A stretch of DNA of 46,434 nt from Photobacterium sanguinicancri (GCF_002265265.1 NZ_NOIF01000017.1:1-46434), one strand, 5' to 3'; positions 38,820-46,235 are shown, counted from the first letter of the stretch. Program-made: numbers and translations. Notes: generated by a model not told the origin, from the letters alone.

Positions 38820-39824
38820 ATGATTACTAAGCACCTTCCTCTTACCGATATTCACCGTCACCTTGATGGTAATATTCGTATCAAAACTATCTTAGAGCTT
38901 GGTCAACAATTTGGTATGACCCTACCTGCAAATGACATTGAAGCATTGCGCCCGCATGTACAAATTGTCGAAGCTGAACCAAGTTTGGTGGCGTTTCTTT
39001 CTAAGCTAGATTGGGGGGTTGCGGTACTGGGTGACTTAGATGCTTGTCGCCGTGTCGCATACGAAAACGTTGAAGACGCCCTGAATGCTCAGATCGATTA
39101 TGCCGAGTTACGCTTCTCACCTTACTACATGGCAATGAAACATAACCTACCTGTTGCGGGTGTGGTTGAAGCGGTTGTTGATGGTGTAAAAGCAGGTTGT
39201 CGTGACTTCAACGTACAAGCCAACCTGATCGGTATCATGAGCCGTACTTTTGGTATTGATGCTTGCCAACAAGAGCTAGATGCATTGCTAACACAAAAAG
39301 AAAACTTGGTGGCTATCGATCTAGCGGGTGACGAATTAGGTCAACCGGGCGATCAATTTGTAAAACACTTTAAGCAAGTACGCGATGCTAACCTTCGCGT
39401 CACCGTGCATGCTGGTGAAGCGGCAGGCCCTGAAAGTATGTGGCAGGCAATTCAAGAACTGGGCGCGGTACGTATCGGCCACGGTGTTAAAGCGGTGCAC
39501 GATCCAAAGCTGATGGACTACCTAGCAGAAAACAACATAGGTATCGAATCTTGCCTAACGTCTAACATTCAAACCAGTACCGTTGAGTCTTACCAATCTC
39601 ACCCTGTGAAGCAGTTCCTTGACCACGGTATTCTGGCCTGCCTAAATACCGACGATCCTGCTGTTGAAGGTATAGAGTTACCATACGAATACGAAGTGGC
39701 AGCACCTAAAGTTGGTCTGAGCCAAGATCAAATTCGCCAAGCACAAATTAATGGCCTAGCGCTGTCTTTCCTATCGGATAGTGAAAAACAAAACTTAAAA
39801 GATAAAGCGGCCAAGCGCGCTTAA
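38820..39824 (+). CDS. add: Adenosine deaminase
   Basis: Add converts adenosine and deoxyadenosine to inosine and deoxyinosine in purine salvage. The 334-aa protein shows the metal-binding HxH (His12, His14 in DIHRHLDG), the catalytic HAGE, the IGHG motif and the second metal and base site NTDDPA. Length agrees with bacterial Add. It starts 78 bases after the EAL gene. Two inverted repeats follow the stop and are described separately. Confidence 0.96.
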   Translation: MITKHLPLTDIHRHLDGNIRIKTILELGQQFGMTLPANDIEALRPHVQIVEAEPSLVAFLSKLDWGVAVLGDLDACRRVAYENVEDALNAQIDYAELRFSPYYMAMKHNLPVAGVVEAVVDGVKAGCRDFNVQANLIGIMSRTFGIDACQQELDALLTQKENLVAIDLAGDELGQPGDQFVKHFKQVRDANLRVTVHAGEAAGPESMWQAIQELGAVRIGHGVKAVHDPKLMDYLAENNIGIESCLTSNIQTSTVESYQSHPVKQFLDHGILACLNTDDPAVEGIELPYEYEVAAPKVGLSQDQIRQAQINGLALSFLSDSEKQNLKDKAAKRA

Positions 39825-39833
39825 TAAATTGAT

Positions 39834-39872
39834 GAAATATTGCGCAAAAACAGTTTTCAATAGCAATATTTC
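39834..39872 (+). repeat. Inverted repeat after add
   Basis: GAAATATTGC (39834-39843) and GCAATATTTC (39863-39872) form a perfect 10-bp inverted repeat with a 19-base spacer. The right arm overlaps ATAGCAATAT (39860-39869), which is also perfectly complementary to ATATTGCTAT at 39910-39919. The segment can therefore pair in two exclusive ways if transcribed. TAGAAT (39876-39881) next to it is a possible -10 box. Confidence 0.7.
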
Positions 39873-39900
39873 GCGTAGAATACGCCCACTTTACAATTTT

Positions 39901-39928
39901 CAGTTACCGATATTGCTATCGGTAACTG
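39901..39928 (+). repeat. Perfect 11-bp hairpin upstream of the 42-codon gene
   Basis: CAGTTACCGAT (39901-39911) and ATCGGTAACTG (39918-39928) are exact complements with loop ATTGCT. It is followed by TTTAAAT, a poor U-tract, so it may be a weak add terminator, an operator or a leader hairpin for the small gene that starts 29 bases later. Confidence 0.75.
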
Positions 39929-39957
39929 TTTAAATAACGTCATTGTGGGGAAATTCC

Positions 39958-40086
39958 ATGCTCGAAAGTTTACTTTCAGTTAGCGTGGCTATGCCAGCCG
40001 TCAGTGATTTAGCCGCAGGTGGTATTAACCATTTTGCTGCTGGGGTACTGGCTTTAATAGCCGCCGTAAATATGTTTTCAAACTAA
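39958..40086 (+). CDS. Unrecognised 42-aa hydrophobic protein
   Basis: ATG at 39958 with GGGGAAA 5 bases before it opens a 42-codon frame ending TAA at 40084-40086. The product begins MLESLLSVSVAMPAVSDLAA and ends in a hydrophobic helix (about 25-40, FAAGVLALIAAVNMF) followed by SN. This is consistent with a single-span small membrane protein or an amphipathic peptide. The gene has its own upstream hairpin and a strong terminator 23 bases after the stop, so it looks like a free-standing short transcription unit. I do not recognise a family. It could also be a structured RNA with a chance ORF, but the ribosome site, start and terminator all agree with translation. Confidence 0.6.
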   Translation: MLESLLSVSVAMPAVSDLAAGGINHFAAGVLALIAAVNMFSN

Positions 40087-40108
40087 ACCAAGTTTGAAGG
40101 CACATTAA

Positions 40109-40142
40109 AAAAGCCGCGTTATCTAAGATAACGCGGCTTTTT
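40109..40142. terminator. Bidirectional intrinsic terminator, small gene / hemN
   Basis: The stem GCCGCGTTATC / GATAACGCGGC with loop TAA (40113-40137) is flanked by A-run on the left and T-run on the right. It serves the 42-codon gene on the plus strand and hemN on the minus strand. Confidence 0.95.
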
Positions 40143-40161
40143 TGCAACTTAGGTTTTAACC

Positions 40162-41535
40162 CTAGATAACGCGAGAGAACTGCTGCTGACGGGCGCGGTC
40201 ACGCAGGTACTTATCGAAACACATACAAATATTACGGATCAATAAGCGTCCTTTTAGCTCAACAAAAATCTGATCATCACTCACGGTAACCAATTCATCG
40301 TTAATGAAGGTTTTCAGCAACGCTAAATCTTCTGCAAAGTAGCTATCGAAATCGAGATTAAACTCAGCCTCAATGGCTTTTTTGTCTAACTGGAAGTTAC
40401 AAATTAGCGCTTTAATCACTTCACGACGTAGTAAATCATCAGCGTCTAAACCCACGCCTCGCCACAGCGCATGGTGATGATCGTTCACATCAGCATAGTA
40501 CGCTTTCAACTCTTTTTGGTTCTGCGCGTAACAATCACCAATCATCGAAATTGCAGATACGCCAAAGCCTAACAAGTCACAGTCGCCTTGGGTGGTATAG
40601 CCCTGGAAGTTACGGTGCAAAATACCTTCACGCTGTGCCACCGCTAATTCATCATCGGGTAACGCAAAGTGATCCATGCCGATAAACTGGTAGCCCTCAC
40701 CCGTTAAGGTCGCAATAGTATCTTGCAGCATCGCAAGTTTTTCTTTCGCCTCGGGTAAATCTTCATCTTTAATTTTACGCTGAGCAGCAAACAAGCTAGG
40801 CATGTGTGCGTAGTTAAAGACCGACAGACGTCCCGGTTTCATTTCGAGTACTTGCTTCAGTGTTTCGGCAAATAATGCTTGGTTTTGTTTTGGCAAACCA
40901 TAGATCAGATCGAGGTTAGTTGAACGAAAGCCGAGGTCTGTAGCCCGTTGCACCATGGCAAATATGAATTCTTCATCTTGCTCACGGTTAACCAGTTTCT
41001 GCACTTCTTTATTGAAATCCTGTACACCGATACTCAGGCGATTAAAGCCTTCGCTACGCAGGTGATCCAGCATATCCAATTCAATTTCGCGCGGGTCAAC
41101 TTCAATACTGATTTCAGCATCAGCGTCGAAGTTAAATTGCTCGCGCAAAATGGTCATTAATCGTGTCACTTGCGGCTTAGTCAAAAACGTTGGCGTACCA
41201 CCACCCCAGTGAAGTTGGCTCACTTGGCGTTGGCCCATTGTCTTGCCGCGCTGACGGATCTCTTGCTCTAGCACATCAAGGTACTGATCCGCTTTGTGCT
41301 GATGACGAGTAATAATTTTATTACAACCGCAGTAATAACAAAGCTTATGACAAAATGGAATGTGTACATACAACGACAGTTTACGGTCAGGGTATTGTAC
41401 GCACGCGCTGTCAAACGCCGCCTCGGTGAAGTCTTCATGAAACTCCAGTGCGGTTGGGTATGAGGTGTAACGTGGCCCTGAATAGTTATACTTTTCGATC
41501 AGTGCCTGATCCCAAATAATCTGCTCGTTCGACAT
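40162..41535 (-). CDS. hemN: Oxygen-independent coproporphyrinogen III dehydrogenase
   Basis: HemN is a radical-SAM enzyme that makes protoporphyrinogen IX from coproporphyrinogen III without oxygen, allowing haem synthesis under anoxia. The 457-aa protein has the cluster motif Cys62-x3-Cys66-x2-Cys69 (FCHKLCYYCGC), the GGGTPT motif, and the C-terminal HemN domain (LLIRNICMCFDKYL). The start MSNEQIIWDQALIEKYNYSGPRYT... is of the expected form and the length matches E. coli. No FNR box is visible in the short upstream spacer. The neighbours yihI and engB are as in E. coli. Confidence 0.97.
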   Translation of the reverse strand: MSNEQIIWDQALIEKYNYSGPRYTSYPTALEFHEDFTEAAFDSACVQYPDRKLSLYVHIPFCHKLCYYCGCNKIITRHQHKADQYLDVLEQEIRQRGKTMGQRQVSQLHWGGGTPTFLTKPQVTRLMTILREQFNFDADAEISIEVDPREIELDMLDHLRSEGFNRLSIGVQDFNKEVQKLVNREQDEEFIFAMVQRATDLGFRSTNLDLIYGLPKQNQALFAETLKQVLEMKPGRLSVFNYAHMPSLFAAQRKIKDEDLPEAKEKLAMLQDTIATLTGEGYQFIGMDHFALPDDELAVAQREGILHRNFQGYTTQGDCDLLGFGVSAISMIGDCYAQNQKELKAYYADVNDHHHALWRGVGLDADDLLRREVIKALICNFQLDKKAIEAEFNLDFDSYFAEDLALLKTFINDELVTVSDDQIFVELKGRLLIRNICMCFDKYLRDRARQQQFSRVI

Positions 41536-41632
41536 GGCGTAATTCCAATAGTGTAGGGATTTTGTTAATGGCTAAGTGTGCCACAAGTCAGTAAAGATGT
41601 AGAACACTTGCGTGTTATAAGAAGAATAAACT

Positions 41633-41668
41633 CCGCCTTGATCACTGCGTGTTATCAAGGCGGTGCTT
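41633..41668 (-). terminator. Intrinsic terminator between the DUF2489 gene and hemN
   Basis: The stem CCGCCTTGAT (41633-41642) / ATCAAGGCGG (41654-41663) is perfect over 10 bp with an 11-base loop. On the minus strand it is followed by AGTTTATTCTT, a moderate U-tract. It starts within 10 bases of the DUF2489 stop, so hemN is probably transcribed separately. Confidence 0.75.
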
Positions 41669-42145
41669 TTATTTCGTTGCGAGGATGGCATCAAGCTCGA
41701 GTTTAATGCTGTCTTGCAAACGCGCTTCGGCTTTCATTCGTTCCAAATCTAGCTTCATGCGCTCTTGCTTCTGGAGGATCTTACGAGCCTCACCGCGTGG
41801 CATGTCTTTCACCACTTGATAAAGTTCATACATTGCAGGGTATGAGAGAGCAAAATTAATTGCCTTTTCAGCCTGTAATACTTCCATCAGCTTATACAGT
41901 CGAATAGAGACTTCCGACATATCACACTGCGCCTGTTTACCCGCATCAGCGATAATAAACACGCTTTCCATAATAGTAGCATTTCGCTGTTTGAGCTTTT
42001 CCCCTTGCTCGGCTTCAGCCCGAACAAGGAATGCTTTATGGCGTTGAGTTTGTTGGTACAGTTTAAATAACAAATAGCCTGCATAACACGCGAGTACTGT
42101 AACAATACTCCCAGCAAGACCTAACCACAGTGTCATATTCTGCAA
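41669..42145 (-). CDS. DUF2489 family membrane protein
   Basis: This 158-aa protein has one membrane segment at about 6-28 (LWLGLAGSIVTVLACYAGYLLFKLY) followed by a charged, mostly helical cytosolic part (KLKQRNATIMESVFIIADAGKQAQCDMSEVSIRLYKLM) and a coiled-coil-like C-terminus (LQKQERMKLDLERMKAEARLQ). This pattern agrees with DUF2489, a family of unknown function commonly next to yihI and hemN. It starts 3 bases after the yihI stop, so the two are co-transcribed. Confidence 0.8.
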   Translation of the reverse strand: MQNMTLWLGLAGSIVTVLACYAGYLLFKLYQQTQRHKAFLVRAEAEQGEKLKQRNATIMESVFIIADAGKQAQCDMSEVSIRLYKLMEVLQAEKAINFALSYPAMYELYQVVKDMPRGEARKILQKQERMKLDLERMKAEARLQDSIKLELDAILATK

Positions 42146-42148
42146 GGG

Positions 42149-42685
42149 TTACTCCTTGTCGAAGTCGTCAAAGCCCATGTTTTCAAACTGATCTAATAGG
42201 TCGTCGTCAGATTTAGGGCCTTTCGCGACAGGTTTTACTTCTTCAACAGGCTCTTCATCAAGAAGACCCAGTTGCTTCATCAGTCTTTCGATACGATCAA
42301 GTTTGTCATCAACTTGCTTTTGCAAACCAGCACCTAGTGACTCGCCCGCTTCAATACGGTCAAGTAATACCATTAGCTGTGCATCGTTTTCTAGCATCGC
42401 AAGCTCTTGCTCAGCACTTAGACGACGCTCTTTCTTGCTCTTTGGCTTCGTATCCACAACCAGAGGGACCAATTTTTTGCTGCCTAGACGTGGATCTTTT
42501 CCACGGCCATTGCCTTTTTGTTGCTCATCAAGACCCGCAGAGTGACGGCTACCTGATTTTAAACCTTTACGCTTTTTATCTTTCTGACGCTTACGAGCAT
42601 CAAGTTCACTTTGCGAAGCTGTTTTTTCGCGATATACCGCAGGGCCTTCACTGCCGACTTTACGGGCTCTTTTCTTACGAGTCAT
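42149..42685 (-). CDS. yihI: Der GTPase-activating protein YihI
   Basis: YihI stimulates the GTPase Der and so influences late 50S ribosome assembly. The 178-aa protein starts MTRKKRARK and has a very basic N-terminal half (KRQKDKKRKGLKSGSRH) and an acidic C-terminal half (LLDEEPVEEVKPV, DDDLLDQFENMGFDDFDKE), with the conserved middle LDRIEAGESLGAGLQKQVDDKLDRIE. The stop-start arrangement with the upstream methyltransferase gene (TAATG, shared base 42685) indicates translational coupling. Confidence 0.92.
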   Translation of the reverse strand: MTRKKRARKVGSEGPAVYREKTASQSELDARKRQKDKKRKGLKSGSRHSAGLDEQQKGNGRGKDPRLGSKKLVPLVVDTKPKSKKERRLSAEQELAMLENDAQLMVLLDRIEAGESLGAGLQKQVDDKLDRIERLMKQLGLLDEEPVEEVKPVAKGPKSDDDLLDQFENMGFDDFDKE

Positions 42686-43326
42686 TACTGGGTCTTCCTC
42701 AGCAAAATTACATCATTGCCAACAAATTCAACTTCCAGTCCGTCACGTTGCGCTAAGTAGCGGAACGTCTCACGGCTGAAGAAGCTCACATGGGTTGGGT
42801 CGTTTTTATAATACCAATGTGCGAAATCATCAGTACTAGGTGCTAGTTTGGTCATAATGCCCAGCCAACCGCCGGTTTTAACCATATTCACTAGCTGCCC
42901 CCATTCCTTAGCAGGCGTATTAAAGTGCTCAATTGCCTCAGTACAGGTAACAAAATCATACTGTTGCCTTAATACTGCAGGTTCATAAGCAAAATAGGGA
43001 TCATATATCGTCATATTATACCCCATCTCGCTCAACATTATGGATAATGTCGGCCCCGGACCACTGCCAAAATCAAGCCCATATAAAGGAGGGGCTGTTA
43101 GTTTGGTCACTAAGGGGATAGCTAAACGGTTTAAAAATTGACGATAGCCCTGATCTAAAGGGGTATTTTGGTGTTGTTGATACACCTTTTTTTCTTGCTC
43201 TGCAGATAACTGGAAGGCGGGGTCGGCAAAAATTAATGCACACTGCTGGCACTGAAAATACGGCCTGAGACGATCCTCAAAAAAGGCCACAGCCGCAACA
43301 TTGTGACAAAGTGGACATGCCTGCAT
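42685..43326 (-). CDS. Class I SAM-dependent methyltransferase with N-terminal zinc knuckle
   Basis: This 213-aa protein starts with a four-Cys zinc-binding motif (Cys4, Cys7, Cys26, Cys29: CPLCHN and CQQCALIF) followed by a class I methyltransferase fold: SAM motif I near 83-91 (LDFGSGPGP), DPYFAYEPAV, and the block DFVTCTEAIEHF. The mixed zinc-ribbon plus methyltransferase arrangement is found in Methyltransf_23-type proteins that modify small molecules or tRNA. The substrate is unknown. It is the first gene of a unit with yihI and the DUF2489 gene, so a role near ribosome or tRNA maturation is possible but unproven. Confidence 0.8.
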   Translation of the reverse strand: MQACPLCHNVAAVAFFEDRLRPYFQCQQCALIFADPAFQLSAEQEKKVYQQHQNTPLDQGYRQFLNRLAIPLVTKLTAPPLYGLDFGSGPGPTLSIMLSEMGYNMTIYDPYFAYEPAVLRQQYDFVTCTEAIEHFNTPAKEWGQLVNMVKTGGWLGIMTKLAPSTDDFAHWYYKNDPTHVSFFSRETFRYLAQRDGLEVEFVGNDVILLRKTQ

Positions 43327-43383
43327 GATGACTCCCTCCTCTTAGCAAAGAATGGGCAGAAACATAACAGAAACGCCATAAAG

Positions 43384-43412
43384 AAAAAAGCGACAGGCTT
43401 TCGCCTATCGCT
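43384..43412 (-). terminator. Terminator of the Csr RNA
   Basis: On the minus strand the stem AGCGATAGGC / GCCTGTCGCT (one G-U pair) has a GAAA tetraloop and is followed by TTTTTTCTT. It fixes the 3' end of the RNA near 43384. Confidence 0.93.
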
Positions 43413-43827
43413 CTATGAGTTGCCATCGCTGGCTAAATTCTGTCTAGTCGTCCATAACCAGTATAAAAACATCCCGGTTCGACAATAATCCTTTTGTTAT
43501 TGGTGCTTTCCCTGCCAAAAATTGTTGTTCTTCATCATCCTGATGAATTTTCACTGTCCTTTACACATCCTGTGTCTTCAGCTCATCCTAAGCTGGCTTT
43601 CCTTTTGCGTGTTATCGTCCTGATAACAAATTTCACCATCCATGTGGATACACGATTCCTTCATGTATCTGTCTCACGCTTTCGCGTAATCCTTGAGTCC
43701 CGTCCTAGGTATCCAATCGCATCCTGCGAATTATTTGGTCTCCGAACCAGACTGCCTTGTATCCTTCGAGCTCCTGCTCATGCCAATCAATGGCGCTTCC
43801 TGTTCCCTTGCCGCATTCCTTGTCGAC
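43384..43827 (-). ncRNA. CsrB/CsrC-family regulatory RNA (CsrA-sequestering)
   Basis: On the minus strand this ~444-nt stretch carries 23 GGA motifs, many of them in the loops of short hairpins: for example TTCATC-AGGAT-GATGAA, ACAC-AGGAT-GTGT, GTTATC-AGGAC-GATAAC, TCGC-AGGAT-GCGA and GAGC-AGGA-GCTC. Such hairpins bind CsrA dimers and take the protein away from mRNAs. The predicted 5' end GTCGACAAGGA resembles the GTCGACAGGGAG that begins E. coli CsrB, and the 3' end is a good terminator. E. coli csrC lies between yihA (engB) and yihI, and this RNA is in the matching place. Which csr paralogue it is cannot be told from sequence alone, so no gene symbol is given. A 113-codon ORF on the opposite strand (43494-43835) is a by-product of the hairpins. 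Confidence 0.92.
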
Positions 43828-43832
43828 AGGGG

Positions 43833-43900
43833 TAACTTTACGCGAATACCAACACCAAACAAGGCACTATAAAAGAAGGAGTTACTGTAATATTTTTACA
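43833..43900 (-). promoter_or_regulatory. Promoter and upstream inverted repeat of the Csr RNA
   Basis: On the minus strand TTGTTT, 16 bases, TAAAGT places a promoter that would start transcription at the GTCGAC end (43827). Farther upstream TGTAA-N5-TTACA (43886-43900), centred near -66, resembles the TGTAAG...CTTACA box bound by GacA/UvrY/VarA response regulators, though with shorter spacing than the classical 18-bp site. Control by the VarS/VarA-type system is therefore likely but not proven. Confidence 0.5.
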
Positions 43901-44054
43901 ATAAACCTAACTCTTTATAAATAAAGAAATTTACTTCTATTGGCTTTCATTTATTCAGCTTGAACAACCGCCATGAATGGCCGATCTCGCACACACTAGA
44001 CAGTCATTCGCATATTTAAGATAACACTCAGAGCAAATACCGTTCTTTAGATAC

Positions 44055-44083
44055 AAAAAAAGCAGCCGAAGCTGCTTTTTTCA
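44055..44083. terminator. Bidirectional terminator downstream of the cytochrome c4 gene
   Basis: AGCAGC-CGAA-GCTGCT (44061-44076) is flanked by A-runs and T-runs. It ends the cytochrome gene on the minus strand 20 bases after the stop, insulating it from the Csr RNA promoter. Confidence 0.9.
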
Positions 44084-44096
44084 CACTGGTCATCAA

Positions 44097-44714
44097 TCAG
44101 TGTAATCCACCAACATACTGCGATAGTGCGGTAATTTCGCCATCGCTCAGTTTTGCGGCAACCGCACGCATCATGGTGTTCATATCATTCTGGCGCTGAC
44201 CTGCACGGAATTTTTCCAGCTGCAGTTTTACGTATTCCGCATTCTGACCTGAAATTTTAGGGAAGCCAGACAAGCTTGTACCATTACCACGTGGGCCATG
44301 ACACGCCGTACATGCAGCAATACCACGCTCGGCATCACCAAAACGGTAAAGTTGTTGACCAATTTCAATCGAAGACTCAGGGGTGGTGCTTTCTGAAATA
44401 GGTAAAGATGCATAGTATGCAGCAAGATCTGACATATCTTGTTCTGATAACGGCATCGCCATTGCACTCATCACAGGATCGTTACGACCTTGTTGACCAC
44501 CAGAGGTAATACCTAACTTAAATTCTTTCAGCTGCTTTTCCAAATAGCCAGGGTGCTGACCAGCAATTTTAGGGTATTGCGCCATAATGCTATTTCCATC
44601 TGCACCATGACAAGCTGCACATGTCGCAGCTTTCGCTTTCCCTGCCTCTGCGTCTCCCTGGGCCCAGGCTGAGCAACTGGCAAGAAGAGACAATATCAAT
44701 ACTAATTTCTTCAT
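44097..44714 (-). CDS. Diheme cytochrome c4
   Basis: Cytochrome c4 is a periplasmic electron carrier between the bc1 complex and terminal oxidases such as cbb3. The 205-aa protein has a signal peptide (MKKLVLILSLLASCSAWA) and two haem-binding motifs, Cys32-AA-Cys35-His36 and Cys135-TA-Cys138-His139, in two homologous halves (CAACHGADG and CTACHGPRG). The ATG at 44714 is chosen because it opens the signal peptide directly; the frame continues to 44825 but without homology and toward engB. It is divergent from engB. Confidence 0.94.
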   Translation of the reverse strand: MKKLVLILSLLASCSAWAQGDAEAGKAKAATCAACHGADGNSIMAQYPKIAGQHPGYLEKQLKEFKLGITSGGQQGRNDPVMSAMAMPLSEQDMSDLAAYYASLPISESTTPESSIEIGQQLYRFGDAERGIAACTACHGPRGNGTSLSGFPKISGQNAEYVKLQLEKFRAGQRQNDMNTMMRAVAAKLSDGEITALSQYVGGLH

Positions 44715-44870
44715 GACATTCCGTTTATAATTATTGAGCTTCCAGTACCACAAGTAATGCTCAGCAACATGGTATACAATCGACCACAAACCGAGCACGG
44801 TTAGATATATTTTACACAATTTCACATAAAAGTAATCAGTCGACTACATGAAGACTTGACGGAGTTAACA

Positions 44871-45542
44871 GTGAATCAACTTCTCAACTATAGAAATACA
44901 CGTTTTATCACAAGTGCACCTGATATTCGCCACTTGCCTACTGACGCTGGTGCTGAAATCGCATTTGCTGGTCGCTCGAATGCTGGTAAGTCAAGCGCAC
45001 TTAACCGTCTGACTGACCAGAAAGGTTTAGCGCGTACGTCTAAAACTCCAGGTCGTACTCAGCTGATCAATATGTTTGAAGTCACGCCGGGTTGTAACCT
45101 GATCGATTTACCAGGCTACGGCTTTGCACAAGTACCGCTTGAACTTAAAAAGAAGTGGCAACGTGCATTAGGTGAATACCTGCAAAAACGTGAATGTTTA
45201 CAAGGCTTAGTGGTGCTGATGGATATCCGTCACCCAATGAAAGATCTCGACCAACAAATGATTTTGTGGGCTGTCGAGAGCCGCCTACCAGTGCTTGTTT
45301 TGTTAACAAAAGCAGACAAACTGAAAAGCGGTGCGCGTAAGCAGCAACTGATGAAAACCCGTAAAGACTCATTAGCCTTTGGTGGCGATGTTCAAGTCGA
45401 GTTTTTCTCATCACTGAAAGGCTTAGGTGTTGCTCAAGTACGTGCAAAACTAACTGAATGGTTTACGCCGGAACTAGAGCGCCAACAAGCATTTTTAGCA
45501 GAAGATGACGCAGAACAAATCAGCGAGAACACGGACGATTAA
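44871..45542 (+). CDS. engB: Ribosome biogenesis GTPase YsxC/EngB (YihA)
   Basis: EngB is an essential GTPase needed for 50S subunit assembly and cell division. With the GTG start at 44871 the protein has 223 aa. G1 is GRSNAGKSS at 34-42, G2 TPGRTQ, G3 DLPGYG and G4 TKAD. GGAG at 44861-44864 lies 6 bases before the GTG, and the product ([22 protein letters not shown] after the initiator) then lines up with E. coli YihA. A TTG at 44856 would precede that ribosome site and is rejected. No good plus-strand terminator is visible directly after the gene. It is convergent with spf as in E. coli. Confidence 0.95.
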   Translation: MNQLLNYRNTRFITSAPDIRHLPTDAGAEIAFAGRSNAGKSSALNRLTDQKGLARTSKTPGRTQLINMFEVTPGCNLIDLPGYGFAQVPLELKKKWQRALGEYLQKRECLQGLVVLMDIRHPMKDLDQQMILWAVESRLPVLVLLTKADKLKSGARKQQLMKTRKDSLAFGGDVQVEFFSSLKGLGVAQVRAKLTEWFTPELERQQAFLAEDDAEQISENTDD

Positions 45543-45562
45543 TTCAACGTGTACTGCTATTT

Positions 45563-45610
45563 ATTGCTCTAAGGACAGAGCAATAAAAATTCCCCACCAG
45601 CATGGTGGGG
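45563..45610 (-). terminator. Hairpins after engB, including a minus-strand terminator
   Basis: Two inverted repeats lie side by side: ATTGCTCT / AGAGCAAT (45563-45584) and CCCCACC / GGTGGGG with loop AGCAT (45592-45610). On the minus strand the second is followed by AATTTTTATT and so looks like a terminator for leftward transcription. On the plus strand a T-run starts only 20 bases later, so it is a poor engB terminator. Confidence 0.65.
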
Positions 45611-45879
45611 CAACGGGAGAGAAATAGGAGGTTTTTTTATTTTTATACAAAAAGGATCAATGATTTCCCCCCCCAACGCAAGTTTTTTGTCCTACCTTTG
45701 TTGATATTTCCAACAGCTATACCTCAGGCTTTATCACTAGTCTACAGCCAAAACATCACCTTTTAGTGACTTGACCGACAAAACCCTTTCAGTTGTTATT
45801 TATTACAAATTAAGCAAACTAAAAACAAGTCACTCGGCATACCCAAGTGAAATTTTATTACATAACTCAAATTTCAGGC
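45611..45879. other. Spacer with further hairpins, no gene seen
   Basis: No ORF with a ribosome site is visible. An 8-bp inverted repeat TCACTCGG / CCAAGTGA-type (45830-45850, one G-U) is followed by AAATTTTATT on the plus strand and could be a weak rightward terminator. AGTGACTTG (45765-45773) and CAAGTCACT (45826-45834) are exact complements 52 bases apart. A run of eight C lies at 45667-45674. Confidence 0.5.
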
Positions 45880-45978
45880 AAAAAAAAGCCACCGCTAAAA
45901 TGTGGGTGGCTATTTCATGTCTTTGTAAACAAAGCGACAAATGATCGCATTGCTTAATACAAATATGAACAAGAAGCT
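45880..45978 (-). ncRNA. Candidate small RNA between spf and engB
   Basis: On the minus strand a perfect TATAAT (45985-45990) predicts a start near 45978. After about 65 bases the stem AGCCACC / GGTGGCT (45887-45911) with 11-base loop is followed by TTTTTTTT. A small second hairpin, CTTTG-TTTA-CAAAG, lies at 45921-45934. The unit is about 100 nt and independent of neighbouring genes. An 11-codon ORF (MRSFVALFTKT) is present but has no ribosome site. I recall a Vibrionaceae small RNA named VSsrna24 described near spf; this could be its homologue, which I cannot verify. The -35 region is weak. Confidence 0.6.
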
Positions 45979-46235
45979 GGGGCCATTATACCGTATCAAT
46001 ATTTAAATTAAAGTAATTGCTCTAATTTTTATTCGAATGCACTGCAACTAAGTTTTTGTATGTAACTATGCTCATATTAAAGGTGCGATTAAAGTGTTCT
46101 TATCCAAAAGTGTATTAATAGAGTGAGTGACTGATACCGCTGGCTTGAAAGCAGACGTAAGGCTGTTTAGGTAATAAAGAAAAGGAATGAGGAAAAAAGA
46201 AGGATGTAGGTGATAACATCAATTTTAGTTGGCCC

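Noticed and set aside
40126-40173. Direct repeat AGATAACGCG at 40126-40135 and 40164-40173
   Set aside because: One copy is part of the terminator stem and the other lies in the hemN coding end. Two copies of 10 bases in this context are probably chance.
41633-41663. TTGAT...ATCAA as an FNR box for hemN
   Set aside because: The halves are 11 bases apart instead of 4 and lie in a long GC stem just after the DUF2489 stop. It is better explained as a terminator, and it lies about 100 bases upstream of hemN.
43494-43835. 113-codon plus-strand ORF
   Set aside because: It lies antisense to the GGA-hairpin RNA, has no ribosome site, and its composition is explained by the repeated TCCT hairpins.
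44715-44825. Longer cytochrome c4 N-terminus
   Set aside because: It would put 37 residues in front of a perfect signal peptide and run into the engB promoter region.
45667-45674. Run of eight C as a phase-variable tract
   Set aside because: It is not inside or before any visible gene or promoter, so slippage would have no evident effect.
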